From Halostagnicola sp. A56 (GTDB taxonomy: Archaea > Halobacteriota > Halobacteria > Halobacteriales > Natrialbaceae): a stretch of DNA of 64,000 nucleotides. Positions within the stretch are counted from its first letter, which is position 1. Each line of letters starts with the position of its first letter. The translations under genes were made by a program, and so were the position numbers. Location of the stretch: positions 1 through 64,000 of the forward strand of contig NZ_JMIP02000025.1 of assembly GCF_000691505.1 (NCBI RefSeq), in the 5' to 3' direction. The notes beneath the pieces were generated by a model that saw only the letters and a list, made by a program, of their open reading frames with translations, did no database searches and was not told the DNA's origin. Shown in pieces: positions 9,785-19,985 of the stretch.

Positions 9785-9905
9785 TTCTGTATGATCTCGA
9801 GCGGTTCGTAGGTGTTTCGCGGATCGTACAGGACGACTGGCACGACCCCTGCGGTCAGCAGGAAATCGTACCGGTTGAGTAGAACGCAAGCACTGCCACC
9901 AAGCA
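9785..9905 (-). pseudogene. Transposase fragment (DDE type)
   Basis: About 40 residues, 'LLTAGVVPVVLYDPRNTYEP', which matches the catalytic-domain style of haloarchaeal DDE transposases ('P...Y.PRNT..P'). Both ends are missing. Family not assigned with certainty. Confidence 0.5.
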
Positions 9906-10015
9906 TTCAAATAGGTGTTTTGACGACGAACACATCACGTGTTATGAGCATTGCCGTCTATGTTGATGCCCGTTTAGCTGATGTGAATTCTGAACTGTAG
10001 TTCAACGAGATGTCG

Positions 10016-10147
10016 TCACTCCACAGAACCTATTCGATATGAGTCGATTAGGTTCCGGATGGCGGCCCGCTCGCCAAGATTGACGAGGCCAGTATCAACG
10101 ATATATTTGAGGCTGGTGAGGACCCAATCTACTACTGCCGACAACCA
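10016..10147 (-). pseudogene. C-terminal membrane-protein scrap
   Basis: About 43 residues, 'WLSAVVDWVLTSLKYIVDTG' and 'LGERAAIRNLIDSYRIG', ending at a stop at 10016. It follows the GATE fragment on the same strand in a different frame and may be the end of another membrane protein. Function unknown. Confidence 0.35.
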
Positions 10148-10154
10148 TGATTGA

Positions 10155-10465
10155 TCATATAGGAATTATCCCTAATAGAATGAATGCATGCGTCACGCCA
10201 GCGGCTACAGGAATTAACACTATGGTTCTAAGCACAAAGAGGACAACAAGATCGAGGAAGCGTATTGGTATATCATCAAACATTTCCATCATCATGGGTG
10301 CAGGAGCGGCAAAGAAAATCGCTTGGGATGCTACAAGAATTGTAACATAAAACTTAGTCATAAGGCTAGCCTCTGCAGCAACTGATGCCCCAACAATCAC
10401 TTCAGCGAATCCTACAATCGTAGCTATTGCTGCAGTTTTTGGTTCAGGGATACCAAGCACTGACT
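10155..10465 (-). pseudogene. Nucleoside-recognition (GATE) domain membrane protein, partial
   Basis: About 100 residues with the 'AAIATIVGFAEVIVGASVAAE' and 'IPIRFLDLVVLFVLRTIVLIP' segments of GATE/nucleoside-recognition domain membrane proteins. Start and end are missing. It is joined in frame to the C-terminus of the unrelated soluble protein at 10466-10829, so the 224-residue ORF here is a chimera. Confidence 0.6.
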
Positions 10466-10829
10466 GGTCACGGGTTGCCTGTTCGACCGCTGCTTGGTCT
10501 GTGAGCAAGAAACAATTGTAGTTACTGACGCTGCGCTGGATCACGGACTGTTTAAAAATGTTGTCGGGATGGGTCGTGTATTTTTGCACCACGACGACGA
10601 ATTCTTCGATCGTATCGATGATGACTAGCCCGTATCCTTGATCACTGAGGAACGATCGGAGCTGGGTAAATTCGTCCGGAGGGACTTCGAAGCGATAATG
10701 CTGGTTGTTGTAGTAGTGCTTGAGGCGATCGAACACCTCCTCGTTGTCAAAATAATGCTTGAACAGATACCTCTCATCGACCTCAAAGACGTTGACCCGT
10801 TCCTCGCCGCCTCGGTAGAATGCCGCCAT
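10466..10829 (-). pseudogene. Hypothetical soluble protein, N-terminal piece
   Basis: Starts at ATG 10829, 'MAAFYRGGEERVNVFEVDER'. About 120 acidic, aromatic-rich residues ('YYNNQHYRFEVPPDEF'), with a beta-rich pattern. A conserved haloarchaeal hypothetical by its look. It runs in frame into the GATE fragment near 10465, so the native end is lost. Confidence 0.5.
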
Positions 10830-11032
10830 TCCGTATGGTAATAGATACCATGAATAATTGAGTGTTCTCCCCTCATCAAGCAGTATCCCTCAAACCAATT
10901 CATCACACTTCCAGCGGATCGATTTGGTATTTCTCATCGACGAGAACGATTTATTTGCTGGTGAAGCCTGCGAATGGGAGCTGGAGTCACCGGAGTTAGC
11001 AGTCTTCGCTTAGGCAGGGTAGAGCAGTATTT

Positions 11033-12079
11033 TCACCCGGATTCTTTCATTTGAAAGGCGTCCGTTTTTGCTTCACGCTGCAGCTCACGGTTTTCGTTCG
11101 GAATGAGATTGAGTAGTCGATCGGGGACGAGACGTTCAGCCAGTCCCGGAATCCGGAACAGATAGGCGAGTTTGATCAGTCGATCCGTGGTGATCCCTGC
11201 TTTGTAGAGGTACTCCGAGATGCCTGTATCGAGAGTGAGATATCCCTCCTGCTCGAGCCAGGAGTTGACGTTGAAAACCGTCTCAATCTCGGTCGAACCG
11301 TGATCACTCATCAACACCAGGTTACAATCACCTTCGAGGAAGTCGCCGACGTGTTCGTCGACGATCTGCCATCCGCGTAGGGTGGCTTCGTCGTCCCAGA
11401 GGAAGTGGTGGAGAGAGTTGAGGTAAAACGTCGTGATCTGCAGGAAGGAGACACCGTGTTCTTCAGCCAGGTCTTTCCCGACAGTAAACCGCGAATCGAT
11501 GAGATCGAGAATCTCCTCGATCGCCTCATCTCTATTCACGGAGAGTCGATTACGTTTCGTGACCGAATAGTCGTAGTCCGCTTCCAGTTTGTCTTCGAGC
11601 GATAGCTCTGCACTCGTCAAGGAAATCGGACTCAAATCCGAGATTGACTGACCTGTGCTGTACTGCCAAAATAGCCAGAGCATGAAATCAGAGTCAAATG
11701 AGATCTCACTTAGTCTCCCACCCGCGGGCTCGGCAGCTTGAATCTCTTCGAACACTTGTTGATATGTTGGCATTGAACCACGAACCAATACCGTCTCTGG
11801 AGTCGTCGTGAGCAGATCCGCTGTCTTTTCAGAAATTGGCTGAGCTGTGATGCGTTGACTTTGCCCGGGATCGTACACTTCAATCTCTTCCCCAAGCGAT
11901 TCTTTGCGGAATCGAGCCCCTGTTAACTGCCCACAGAGCGCTAATGCCCTTTCATCGCAATCTTGATTGATGGAATCGAACGGGAGTCGTTCAAACCCAG
12001 TTCGACCAATATCTGGGTACTCAACGTCCGAAAATGGCTGTAATTTGACTAGATCCCCGAGTATTTTTTCAGCTGAAGC
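11033..12079 (-). pseudogene. Type I phosphodiesterase/AlkP-superfamily protein, both ends cut
   Basis: About 345 residues of an alkaline-phosphatase-superfamily hydrolase of the nucleotide pyrophosphatase/phosphodiesterase kind. The metal site 'LVLMSDHGSTEIETVFNVN' is clear, and 'ITTFYLNSLHHFLWDD' is the conserved middle block. The first nucleophile-containing strand is missing: upstream of 12079 the DNA switches to the 61-bp block shared with 50552-50612. The last native residues end around 'REAKTDAF', followed by six foreign residues and a stop. Substrate cannot be told. Not expected to work. Confidence 0.75.
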
Positions 12080-12708
12080 ATCACGGGCTCTGCAAGCCTG
12101 GAATACCAATTGTCCGTGAAACTCAGTGGGAGATGAACTCCGAGATTTCCGATCTTCAAAGCGAGATCGAGCAACTGAGCAGCGGAGCGACATCGCACGG
12201 AGAGTGGCAGCAAGTCGAAGAACTCGAGAGTCAGATTTCGAGTCTGAAAGACGAACGAAAGGAACTGCAGAACGCCGAGGAGATCACAGATTTCGACTCC
12301 GAGTTAGTGGCCGATGTCGCTCAGGCTGACCTCGAGGCCCAACGTGAGGAAGCCGAGCAAATCGAATCAATCTACGCCGAACTGGAGGAGAAAGGTCTGG
12401 ACGTCGAGACACCGTCGAATTCGGCGGGCGCAGACATGGCGTCGTTGCAGCAGGATCTGGATACATCGAGTAGCGAAATAGACGCGGAGGAGGTCGATGC
12501 GATTCTCGGCAACAATGCCGAATCCTCCTCTGAAGGTGGACAACAGAGTCAACACGAGACCCTGCGGAAAATCCTCGAGGAGATCAAGAGCACCCGGAAC
12601 GCGCTCGAAACGCTTCGGTTGCGTGTGGACATGGATCTCAACAGCCGAGAGTTCAACAAAATCATGGATAACAGAGCCGAGGCGGTCGTGGAGGAGCAAA
12701 TCGGATGA
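12080..12708 (+). pseudogene. Coiled-coil protein, C-terminal piece of a split gene
   Basis: The first 61 bp (12080-12140) are identical to 50552-50612. Joined through that block, the frame continues from the membrane-bound N-terminal piece at 50125-50612, giving one protein of about 350 residues. This half is a long acidic coiled coil ('EISDLQSEIEQLSS', 'LETLRLRVDMDLNSREFNKI'). An internal ATG at 12133 could still start a 191-residue product. It overlaps the next gene by 4 bp (ATGA), so the pair is an operon. The context suggests a virus-like structural module (inference). Confidence 0.6.
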
Positions 12709-13487
12709 ACATCTACAATCTTGAGTTCGAAGGTGAAGAGATTGGCCCGATTGATGTGTCTGCAAGTCCTGATGTGGCCGAACAGTCCATACTGCAAAGT
12801 CAAGGCTCTGCAGAGACGGTCACGGGGCCAACAAAGAGCATTGGCTTCACGATTACAATCGACGGGGCTAATGGGCGACTGCGGGCCGTCGAGGCACAAG
12901 AACTACTCTCTGACCCAGCGTTCAGTCCAGTGTCAGTTAGTATCCCCGCACAACCGGATTTGGGAGGGTATTACGCGGCATCGAGTGTTGACAGAGACGT
13001 CACGTTATCACAACCTAAGGGAGATGACCATCATTCTGTGCCAGTCACGCTCTCTCGAGTTGGATCACAGGGCTCTGTCTTCAGGGCTATCGAAATCAAC
13101 GAAAGAGAGGCAGACCATGAGTTTGGGAACAGCCTCGAGGCGTACATTTCGATTCCAGCAGAGGCTTCGAAGGCCCGCTGGTTCACTCCTGAAACGGGGC
13201 AAGCCGTTCCGGCGTCATCTATGGAAACAGTTGAAACAGCAATCGGCGCTGTTGACCGGTATGCTATCGAAAATGGCGATACACTCATCTATGAAGTTGA
13301 GTATGCAGATGACGACATAGGCGATTGTCGCGTTGTTGATGGGGACTCGCTCGTCTTCGACCCGATGCATAATTTTGAGGATACACTAATCCTCGACAAC
13401 GGTCTGATCCGATTCTATTGCGACGTGTCCGACGGTTCGATCGAGGCCGAGAAGTGGGACAGCGCCCAGGAGTGGACGACGGTCGGC
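12705..13487 (+). pseudogene. Tail/baseplate-like protein, 3'-truncated
   Basis: About 260 residues, starting with 'MNIYNLEFEGEEIGPIDVSA'. The beta-rich N-terminal part and the acidic, Ser/Thr-rich strands resemble distal-tail proteins of haloarchaeal tailed (pro)viruses; this is a fold-level impression without a diagnostic motif. The coding frame is intact until 13487, where it meets the 86-bp block that belongs to the nuclease gene. Overlap with the coiled-coil gene argues they are expressed together. It could also be a secreted or conjugation-related protein. Confidence 0.4.
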
Positions 13488-13765
13488 CGACGTACGATCA
13501 GGGTGAGACATTCAATTCCATCATTATCTTCTTTAAGTCAGATGATTTTCAAGAAGTCGGCATCCGAAGCGTGTGGGAGAAGATAGATGAGAGGTTAGAT
13601 GAACTCGAGGGAGACTTCGAATTGGAGGATGAAATGAGTGATACCCCGTATTCACGCATCTATCGCCGGCCGGATGGGAGACCAAATGATCGATTCCTCT
13701 CTATCCACGTGATCGATGTCAGCGCCCAACAACATCATCAGGTGAGTGCAGAAACCGTTAGCTAA
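13488..13765 (+). pseudogene. PD-(D/E)XK-like nuclease, C-terminal piece
   Basis: The first 86 bp (13488-13573) are identical to 56749-56834, the 3' end of the N-terminal nuclease piece, and the frames match. The rest adds 'EKIDERLDELEGDFELEDEM' and a C-terminal beta part ending in a native stop. With the N-terminal piece at 56092-56834 it makes a protein of more than 300 residues. Confidence 0.7.
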
Positions 13766-13807
13766 TCCCCTCAAAAAGATTGGTGTGTATACTCCTTTAT
13801 ATGGCTA

Positions 13808-13995
13808 TTAACCTTGGGTCCTTTCCAAACATAGGAGATTCTCTAATACGGGACAACACCGGTCACCTATCTGCTGTTCTAGTCCTATTGCGGCGTCAAG
13901 ATACTCGGTCGTGAGCTTCGAATACGCGATTGACTTCATCCGCAAATGAGGTGGAGATTCACCGCCACAGTCAGTCTCATCTTCAGCAGCGTGGT
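13808..13995 (-). pseudogene. Unknown protein, C-terminal piece
   Basis: About 60 residues with a native-looking end: 'KSIAYSKLTTEYLDAAIGLE' and 'GDRCCPVLENLLCLERTQG'. Joined near 13995 to the YeiH fragment in another frame. Function unknown. Confidence 0.4.
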
Positions 13996-14695
13996 AGAAA
14001 TGCCGCGCGACGAACGAACCCAACGAACGCGAGTAAAAATAACCACTCATACGCATTTTCAATAGAATGAATTTCTCGAGGGGAAAGAAAACCAATACTC
14101 GTAATGAATATTAGTGCAATAAAACCAATAATGAATTTAGGAAACCTCTGCCAGAGTTCTCGCCACTGTATTCTATTTGCACTCTTCCCCTCAGTGAGCA
14201 TCTGTTTCCGCGCATAATATATAGTATATATAACCGTTATGAGACCAATGAGAGAGTTACGTGTTAATTTTGTAAGTGTTGCCCATTGCCCAGCAGTATC
14301 AGAGTGAGTAAACCCAGCTGCGACAGCTGGCCCAGTACTGAACATACTAACTCCCGCCCACATTCCGAAGACCTGTGCAGGAAGGTTAAGAATTTGTCCT
14401 ATGATCGGATAAAATATCAAGGTGATGGAGTCAAATAGTAGCACAGTCGCCGCCGCATATGCAATGTGTTCTTCTTTTGCTTTAATACTTCCAGCGACGG
14501 CGACAACCGCTGAGACGCCACAAATACTCGCGCCTGCTGCGAGCAGTGTAGCAAATTTTGATTCGAAATCAAACAGCAATCTCGATAATAATTCTATGGA
14601 CAGAATTGTCAATATTGAGAATGAAATAACAGATATAATTACAAATACACCTCTGTCAATAATTTGATCGAGTGTAAGAGAGACGCCCATAAGAA
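13996..14695 (-). pseudogene. YeiH-type (UPF0324, putative sulfate exporter family) membrane protein, N-terminally truncated
   Basis: About 230 residues with six or seven hydrophobic helices and the family segments 'AAGASICGVSAVVAVAG' and 'MWAGVSMFSTGPAVAAGFTH'. Proteins of this family are around 340 residues; the first helices are missing and the last residues are replaced. The piece is fused in frame to the ATPase part of an Orc1 protein upstream. The transported compound of this family is not certain. Confidence 0.75.
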
Positions 14696-15587
14696 CAATG
14701 TGTTCTTCGTTCACCTGATTACTATTACCTTTTTCGGCCAGCTTTCCAGCCGATCGAAGAATATCCAGCGCCCGACGCGCATCGCCGTGATCTCGAGCGG
14801 CGAGCGCAGATGCTAATTCGATCACTCCTTCCTCGAGAACGCCTTCTTTGAAGGCGTCTTTCCGCCGCTCGAGGATCGCCTGCAGTTGCGTGGCATTATA
14901 CGGTGGGAAAATTATCGGATCGTCCTGAAAACTCGAGGCGACACGTTCGTCAGGGCCATCCGTGTAATCCGTCTTATTGCTAATCGCAACGACCGAGATG
15001 TAACAGCCCGTCTTCCCTGCCTCCTCTGATCTCGAAAGCTTCGATAGGATCTCCGCGGTGTCATCCCCAAGCTTGTCAATCTCGTCTAAAATAACGATCA
15101 TCGAATCCGATTTATGTAACAGCCCATCACTCCCCCACAGTGAGTCGTAGTATCGACTCGTACCGACTCCTTCTTTTGGGATGTAGCGGTCAGGGTCGAT
15201 CGAATCGCGCACCTCGAAGGCCATCTTTCGAGCTGCTCGCGTTTCCGTGTTGTACTGATCGCAGTCGACGTAGGCCGCTGTTAGCTCGGTCTCCTGTATC
15301 TGTGCGATTCCTCGAGCACGGCCAGTGACGTGTTTAGCGACGAGAGATTTGCCCGTTCCTGTCTTTCCGAACAGAAAGCCGCTCTCCGGTGGATTTCCGA
15401 ACGCTGCTGGTTTTAACAGCGTTTCGACGGTTTCGATTTCGTGGTCCCGACCCACAATTCGATCCTTCTGAGGGACGTGTTGCGGGCGAAGAAGCTGTCT
15501 CCGTCGGAAAATCGACAATGCTTCGTCCGCCATTGGATCATCTTGGAGGTCTTCGATGGAGGGTGTTGGTATCGGATCTGTTCCCAT
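14696..15587 (-). pseudogene. orc1: Orc1/Cdc6 initiator fragment 1 (N-terminal ATPase)
   Basis: Native start at ATG 15587. Walker A 'GKTGTGKS' at about residues 74-81, Walker B 'MIVILDEID' at about 163-171, sensor 1 'ISVVAISNK'. The protein runs through the lid domain ('HGDARRALDILRSAG') and then switches in frame to YeiH sequence near 14695, so the origin-binding winged helix is missing. The upstream region 15588-15700 holds TTTTCAGTGAAAATG, which resembles the core of an origin recognition box. Not functional without its C-terminus. Confidence 0.85.
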
Positions 15588-16149
15588 TAACGTTAAATCT
15601 TTTTCAATATCTAATAAAACTAACGAACCTTGTTTTCAGTGAAAATGCGAATATCTCGCAGTAAAACGTGGATCGCTCATAACGGACTCAACGCATAGAA
15701 GCCACCTTCGATGTATTTTTGCATTGGAACTTTCATGAGAATCTCCACCAACAATCGACAAGAATCTTTTTGCTAGTTGGGAAAATTGTCGTCAATTCTG
15801 ACGTTCGATGAGGTGCTGACACCCGCGAAGGAGGGGGTTCCTGTCCGTTCTTTCGTATCGTATTGGCTGGACAGAACTTCATTTACCCTCCTGTCCGATA
15901 TTGTTGCTCCTCTGGTCAACGAGTCCGGCGGCTCGTCCAGATGATTCTGTGTTGCTTCCAAATTCGGCTGGCTGAGAACCCTGCAATATGTGGACGAGCC
16001 TGTCAGGCAGACATGTCCCGAATTCTCATAATGGGTTATTTCGGGATCCTAAGGGGCTATAACATGGCATGTGGTAGATGTGGTCCTTAGGGGAGCGCCA
16101 GATGTTCAGGCCCTCAGACTATCGATTCCCTGAAAGGTGAGGAAGTTAG
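15588..16149. other. Upstream region of orc1 fragment 1 and unassigned sequence
   Basis: 15600-15700 is AT-rich with one ORB-like core. From about 15770 to 16100 there are short frames such as 'DMSRILIMGYFGILRGYN' without a start or family. No gene can be supported. Confidence 0.35.
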
Positions 16150-16323
16150 GAAGCTGAAGCAAACAACGGTGATCCTGAGATTGAGCGGATCAACCTTCGA
16201 ATTTCCCAGTCATTCCGCGAAGTCATCGATGAGACGTGGCGCGAGCGCGGATTCAACAGCCGTAGTGAGTTTATCCGTTACGCACTGCGAGAGTCAGTGA
16301 ATCATCCGGAGGGGAGCATATAA
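16150..16323 (+). pseudogene. CopG/ribbon-helix-helix regulator, 5'-truncated
   Basis: About 57 residues: 'ERINLRISQSFREVIDETW' then 'GFNSRSEFIRYALRES', the full beta-alpha-alpha pattern of an RHH DNA-binding domain. There is an in-frame stop just upstream and no start codon before the first strand, so a short N-terminus is lost. The stop abuts the CHAT fragment on the other strand. Confidence 0.65.
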
Positions 16324-17048
16324 TCGAACTCAGCAGTTTTGAGTCGGGGTTCTGTCCCTGGACGAACAGTCGCTCCAAGATAAAACGCGAGCGGAGCAGC
16401 GTGGAACAGGTTTCGATACTTGGGTGGAATCGTTATTTGGACCTCGTTCTCTGGTTGGTCAATCCCTTCTGGAATGTGCAGTTCGTCACCCAGTTCGATG
16501 AGTGGTGGATGTCCCCTGAGTGTCGGCCAAGCACGTTCTGCACTCGTCGTTTTAAGCGCCGATGGAAACGCCGAGACCGCTTTCATCAGCGAATCGATGT
16601 CGGGTGTAGTGGTAATAGTCTCTGCGGGATGCTCGTGAAGTGACCTCATTCCCAGCTTAACTGGTGCTTCGCTCCTGAGAGATATACGAATTGACTTTAG
16701 CCCTACTTCGATCGTTGCTGGGCAGTCGACTTGTACATATAGTCGAATTGGTCCACTGAGGCCAACGAATCGCGTTTCAGTGTCGAGATCTACAATATCT
16801 CCAGCATCAAGATTCTCTTGTGCTCGGCCTGTTTCGTCGTGGGTGGTAACAGAGTAAAGTTGGTCGAAGAAGAGTTAGTCGCGTTCTTCGAACCGGCCAA
16901 GCACGGTATTTGTTTCCATAGGAGTCGTTTCGCCCGAGGGAAATAAAATCGTTCGGTGTGCTCGAGACGAGTCGGGATCCAATGGCAGGGGTGATTCGAT
17001 CGCGAGCGTGGACGGTGTTTCACACCCTATTCGAAGGTGCGTTTCTAA
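16324..17048 (-). pseudogene. Haloarchaeal CHAT-domain protein, N-terminal/middle part with in-frame stop
   Basis: Open frame of about 240 residues with one TAA at 16875-16877 (one C-to-T step from CAA). It reads 'AIESPLPLDPDSSRAHRTI', 'GPIRLYVQVDCPATIEVGLK' and 'FHAAPLAFYLGATVRPG', blocks I associate with the N-terminal half of a large haloarchaeal CHAT (caspase-like) protein. The C-terminal peptidase-like part of such a protein is at 33475-34350 on the other strand; about 80 residues between the two are missing. The family's role is unknown; CHAT proteases often serve in defence or regulated cell death. Confidence 0.6.
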
Positions 17049-17089
17049 TTACGAAGTGGTTGTTCTCATTCTCAAAATAGATTCTGCTA

Positions 17090-17221
17090 AAAGAGAACGC
17101 AGAGGTTCATTCGGAAATCACAGGCGAGCGTGAAACCGTATTCGAGCATCCAATGTGGCCAATATTTTACGCCTGTACAATCGTAATAGATGAGGGTTCG
17201 ACGAGTGACGGATGGTCGTGA
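17090..17221 (+). pseudogene. Unknown protein, short C-terminal scrap
   Basis: 44 codons, 'ENAEVHSEITGERETVFEHP', ending 'YACTIVIDEGSTSDGWS'. Codon use is haloarchaeal. No start; unknown family. Confidence 0.35.
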
Positions 17222-17478
17222 CACAATAGCATAGAATAGCGAATACTTGGCGTATAGTTCCGGCAGCCGTCGGTTAGAACAGTTAGTACGGACACGCAGA
17301 TATCAGCTAGTCAACATCCACCACACAGTATTCTGTGTATGAATGCTATCGTTCTATAATAGAGAATACTATTTTCTAAATAGTGTTCTAACTCAACAGA
17401 ACACAGTTCAGGCGGCGGAATCGAGGGATTGAGTTCGAGAGCGGCCTCGAGAGGGACACACCGCGAGCGTAGAGTGGT
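17222..17478. other. AT-rich stretch
   Basis: No gene. 17350-17395 is very AT-rich with imperfect inverted repeats (TAATAGAGAATACTATT-like), and could be a duplex-unwinding element next to the origin-like repeats downstream. Confidence 0.35.
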
Positions 17479-17588
17479 TCAAGAACTGTTCAGCCATCCG
17501 AATTATGGTCTAACTCAGAATCATCTTTTGTCTGACGAAGATTTATATAGTTTCCATTATAACCATATCCGCAATGAATCATTCTACG
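17479..17588. repeat. 110-bp block, inverted copy at 61609-61718
   Basis: Identical in inverted orientation to 61609-61718, where it spans the 3' end of the Rep-like gene and its downstream sequence. The flanks differ on both sides. Confidence 0.9.
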
Positions 17589-17734
17589 AGGTTTGGAGAA
17601 GGTTACTTCGATAAACCGAGTAATGACTCAGTCGCTCACTGAGACCGTTGTTCTTCTCGATATCGTTGTTGTTCACACTCTATACTTGCTATAAACGGTT
17701 TTATCCATATTTCTCCTACCCCACCTCTCACCTA

Positions 17735-17756
17735 TTTACACTTCGATGACGGGGGG
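17735..17756 (+). promoter_or_regulatory. Origin-recognition-box-like repeat with G-string
   Basis: TTTACACTTCGATGAC followed by six Gs. Same motif at 17897-17918 and 61787-61808 (TTTACACATCGAWGWC plus six Gs). Haloarchaeal origin boxes end in such a G-string, and this one lies beside an Orc1 C-terminus. Confidence 0.6.
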
Positions 17757-17896
17757 AGGGTATTCAACACTCGGGACAAACGCAGGTAATTCTAATGGTA
17801 CTCAATGGAGATGTGAGCACCGATCTCAACTCTGTGCGAAACCTGAACTCGTCGATCACGAAAATCGGGTCAAGTCCCTATAGGATTGGATTCGAG

Positions 17897-17918
17897 TTTA
17901 CACATCGAAGACGGGGGG
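17897..17918 (+). promoter_or_regulatory. Origin-recognition-box-like repeat with G-string
   Basis: TTTACACATCGAAGAC followed by six Gs, 36 bp from the stop codon of orc1 fragment 2. Direct repeat of the motif at 17735. Confidence 0.6.
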
Positions 17919-17954
17919 TGTCCCCGAGAGAACCTTCTGAAACCGCCCGCAAAA

Positions 17955-18466
17955 TCACTGATTGTGAAACTCCTTCAACTGGGCGTTGACAACGGACTGA
18001 AGGAGATCCTCCTGATTGGCAATCGCTTCCAGACGAGTATCGTCGACGATTCGACTCATCATCGCTTCGGGGTCTCCCGTGAACGTGAACTCCATGTACA
18101 TTCCACCACCACGGCCTCGACTCTTCCGGGACGTCGAGATGAGGCCATACGTAGAGAGTTCTTTGACGTACTTGACATAGGTCTCCCGTGTCATCTGGTC
18201 AGCATCGATTTCTTCGGTAATCCACTGGTAGACCTTGAAACCGACCGGGCTCGGAACGGAACTCCCGGACCAATTGGAGAAATGGGCGACTGAAGCGGTC
18301 GCGTAGAGAGATATCTTCTTCTGGGTGGTCAGTCCCTCGATCAGCTTCAGTGAGCGGTCCTTATCGATTTCCTCCTGGGATTCGCGGACGTGTTCTTCGC
18401 GAACTTTCTCATCACCACGTTCATCCGCGAGGTCACCGGCACCGCGGAATAGGTCGATTGCCTTTC
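17955..18466 (-). pseudogene. orc1: Orc1/Cdc6 initiator fragment 2 (lid and winged-helix C-terminus)
   Basis: About 170 residues from 'RKAIDLFRGAGDLADERGDE' (lid domain) to the end. The winged helix reads 'GFKVYQWITEEIDADQMTRE' then 'KELSTYGLISTSRKSRGRGG', the wing that contacts origin DNA. The AAA+ part is missing; at 18466 the DNA switches to a membrane protein. It differs in sequence from orc1 fragment 1 over the shared lid, so it is a separate paralogue. Origin-like repeats follow its stop. Confidence 0.85.
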
Positions 18467-18829
18467 TCGGCTGGCACACGCAGCATACACGCGTTCGCCA
18501 ACACTCGCAGCGACGAACTGTTCCGGAGTCAGGAAATACGTCAGTAGCCCTGCGAAGATTCCAGTCGCACCAAGTACAATGAATATCTGACGTGAACTCG
18601 GGAAGAGCCCACTACAGAGAAGTCCAATGGCTCCAACGATGAAGAGACCGTACGCCGTCTTTCGATAGTGTGACTGTCTCGAGCGAGTATACTCGTTCCG
18701 AAGTCGTTCGTTCTCAGCCTGGAGAATCTCGAGTTGTGCCTCGAGTTCGAGACGATCTTCAGGGGAAACTGACTGGTTGACAGGTTCGTCATTACGCTCC
18801 GTATCGGTTGTGGCGGCTTGTTCACTCAT
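18467..18829 (-). pseudogene. Coiled-coil plus two-span membrane protein, 3'-truncated
   Basis: Starts at ATG 18829, overlapping the stop of the upstream gene. An acidic N-terminus, a coiled coil ('LEAQLEILQAENERLRNEYT', about residues 28-50), then two membrane spans ('TAYGLFIVGAIGLLCSGLF', 'FIVLGATGIFAGLLTYFLT') and 'TPEQFVAASVGERVYAAC' before the join with Orc1. The last residues are lost. Probably an inner-membrane protein of unknown role. Confidence 0.55.
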
Positions 18830-19157
18830 CTGTTGATTGTGGTGTTTCCGTGTCCGTTTTGTCGTTAGATTCACTTCCCGGGACGATTCCAAGCGAAACG
18901 AGTACGTGTCGATGACCGAGATAGAGCCCGATCGATAGCGTTCCAATACCGAGTCCAGCAGTAAGCCACAGTGAACCAGTTTGGTACCCAACCCAGCTAC
19001 TGCCAAACAAGATAATTAGTGCGATGATACTGACTACTGTTGCTTCAACTCCAGCTTTGATTCGAATAACAGATAGGACGATAAGGGCAAAAAACGCACT
19101 TTCGATCAAAAGGAACGTATTCTGTGGGATCCCATCCGGATAGACAACAAGAACCAA
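18822..19157 (-). CDS. Four-span membrane protein
   Basis: 111 residues with about four hydrophobic helices and an acidic C-terminal tail; ends in an 8-bp overlap with the next gene, so the two form an operon. No family recognised. Complete. Confidence 0.6.
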   Translation of the reverse strand: MVLVVYPDGIPQNTFLLIESAFFALIVLSVIRIKAGVEATVVSIIALIILFGSSWVGYQTGSLWLTAGLGIGTLSIGLYLGHRHVLVSLGIVPGSESNDKTDTETPQSTDE

Positions 19158-19206
19158 TAAATGCCCGACAGCGAGGCGAACTACTCGTGTGGAGAGTTTC
19201 GTGAGG

Positions 19207-19440
19207 AATGCCGCTCCGACTCAACGCGCGTTGATCAAGCACAGAGAACAGAAACCGTTACAGAAGTCCCACAACGCTCGAATGAACGAGGACTACAACC
19301 AGCACTGGATGAGTGAAACCGGCTTCTCGCAGCTGAAGGAAGACGACGGCGAGAAGCTCCGCTCCCGAAGCTGGCACGGCCAGTTCCGGGAGCTGACACG
19401 GAAGTGCATCGTGCGTAACCTGACGCAGGCGGCGAGTTAA
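19207..19440 (+). mobile_element. IS5-type transposase, C-terminal remnant
   Basis: Open frame without a start, 'HREQKPLQKSHNARMNEDY' then 'SWHGQFRELTRKCIVRNL', the end of a haloarchaeal IS5-family DDE transposase, including the last catalytic Glu region. Only the 3' end of the IS is left; no terminal repeat pair found. Confidence 0.65.
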
Positions 19441-19852
19441 GGGTTCGCCGCCTGCTCCCCCTTCTCCGGATGTATCCGGAAGAGGCATTGCCGTCGTCAC
19501 TGGACCAATGGAGCAAGATACGATAGTTTTGACGCTTCAGCAGCCACCGTGAGTAGTGATTACTGCATCTTCTGAGTTCAAAAACTCGTCTCCGACGCTT
19601 TGATCCTGTGGAAATTGACCCTATCCAGACGCCGTCTTGCATTCAACAAGGCAACAGAACAGCAAGAGTAGTATATATTACAGTCAAAATATGAGCGAGT
19701 ATCCCAGATGACCGATTATATCGACACATATCGTGAATCGACTGCGTTTGGAAATAACGGAGCTAGAGCGCTTCAGAGCGAGGTTGTTTAAGGATACGAG
19801 TAGAAATATCGAGATTCACAATATGTATATACCCCTATTGTGATTATATAAT
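19441..19852. other. Intergenic stretch
   Basis: No convincing gene. A 27-codon frame 'MTDYIDTYRESTAFGNNG' at 19708 is too short to judge. AT-rich promoter-like sequence (TATATAATATG) lies directly before the IclR start at 19853. Confidence 0.35.
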
Positions 19853-19985
19853 ATGGTCAATAATACGTCTTCCGGCCGTCAACTCAAAACTCTCAAGACT
19901 GCTTTTGAACTGATTGACATTATCCAGCAGCAAAACGGTATGTCGATTGAATCTCTTGCAAAAGAGATGGACTTAGCATACAATG
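19853..19985 (+). pseudogene. IclR-family regulator, N-terminal HTH start
   Basis: 'RQLKTLKTAFELIDIIQQQN' followed by 'GMSIESLAKEMDLA', the beginning of an IclR winged helix. Cut after about 44 residues by the secreted-protein gene. A TATA-like element lies upstream. Could be the start of the regulator whose end is at 9346-9531. Confidence 0.7.
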
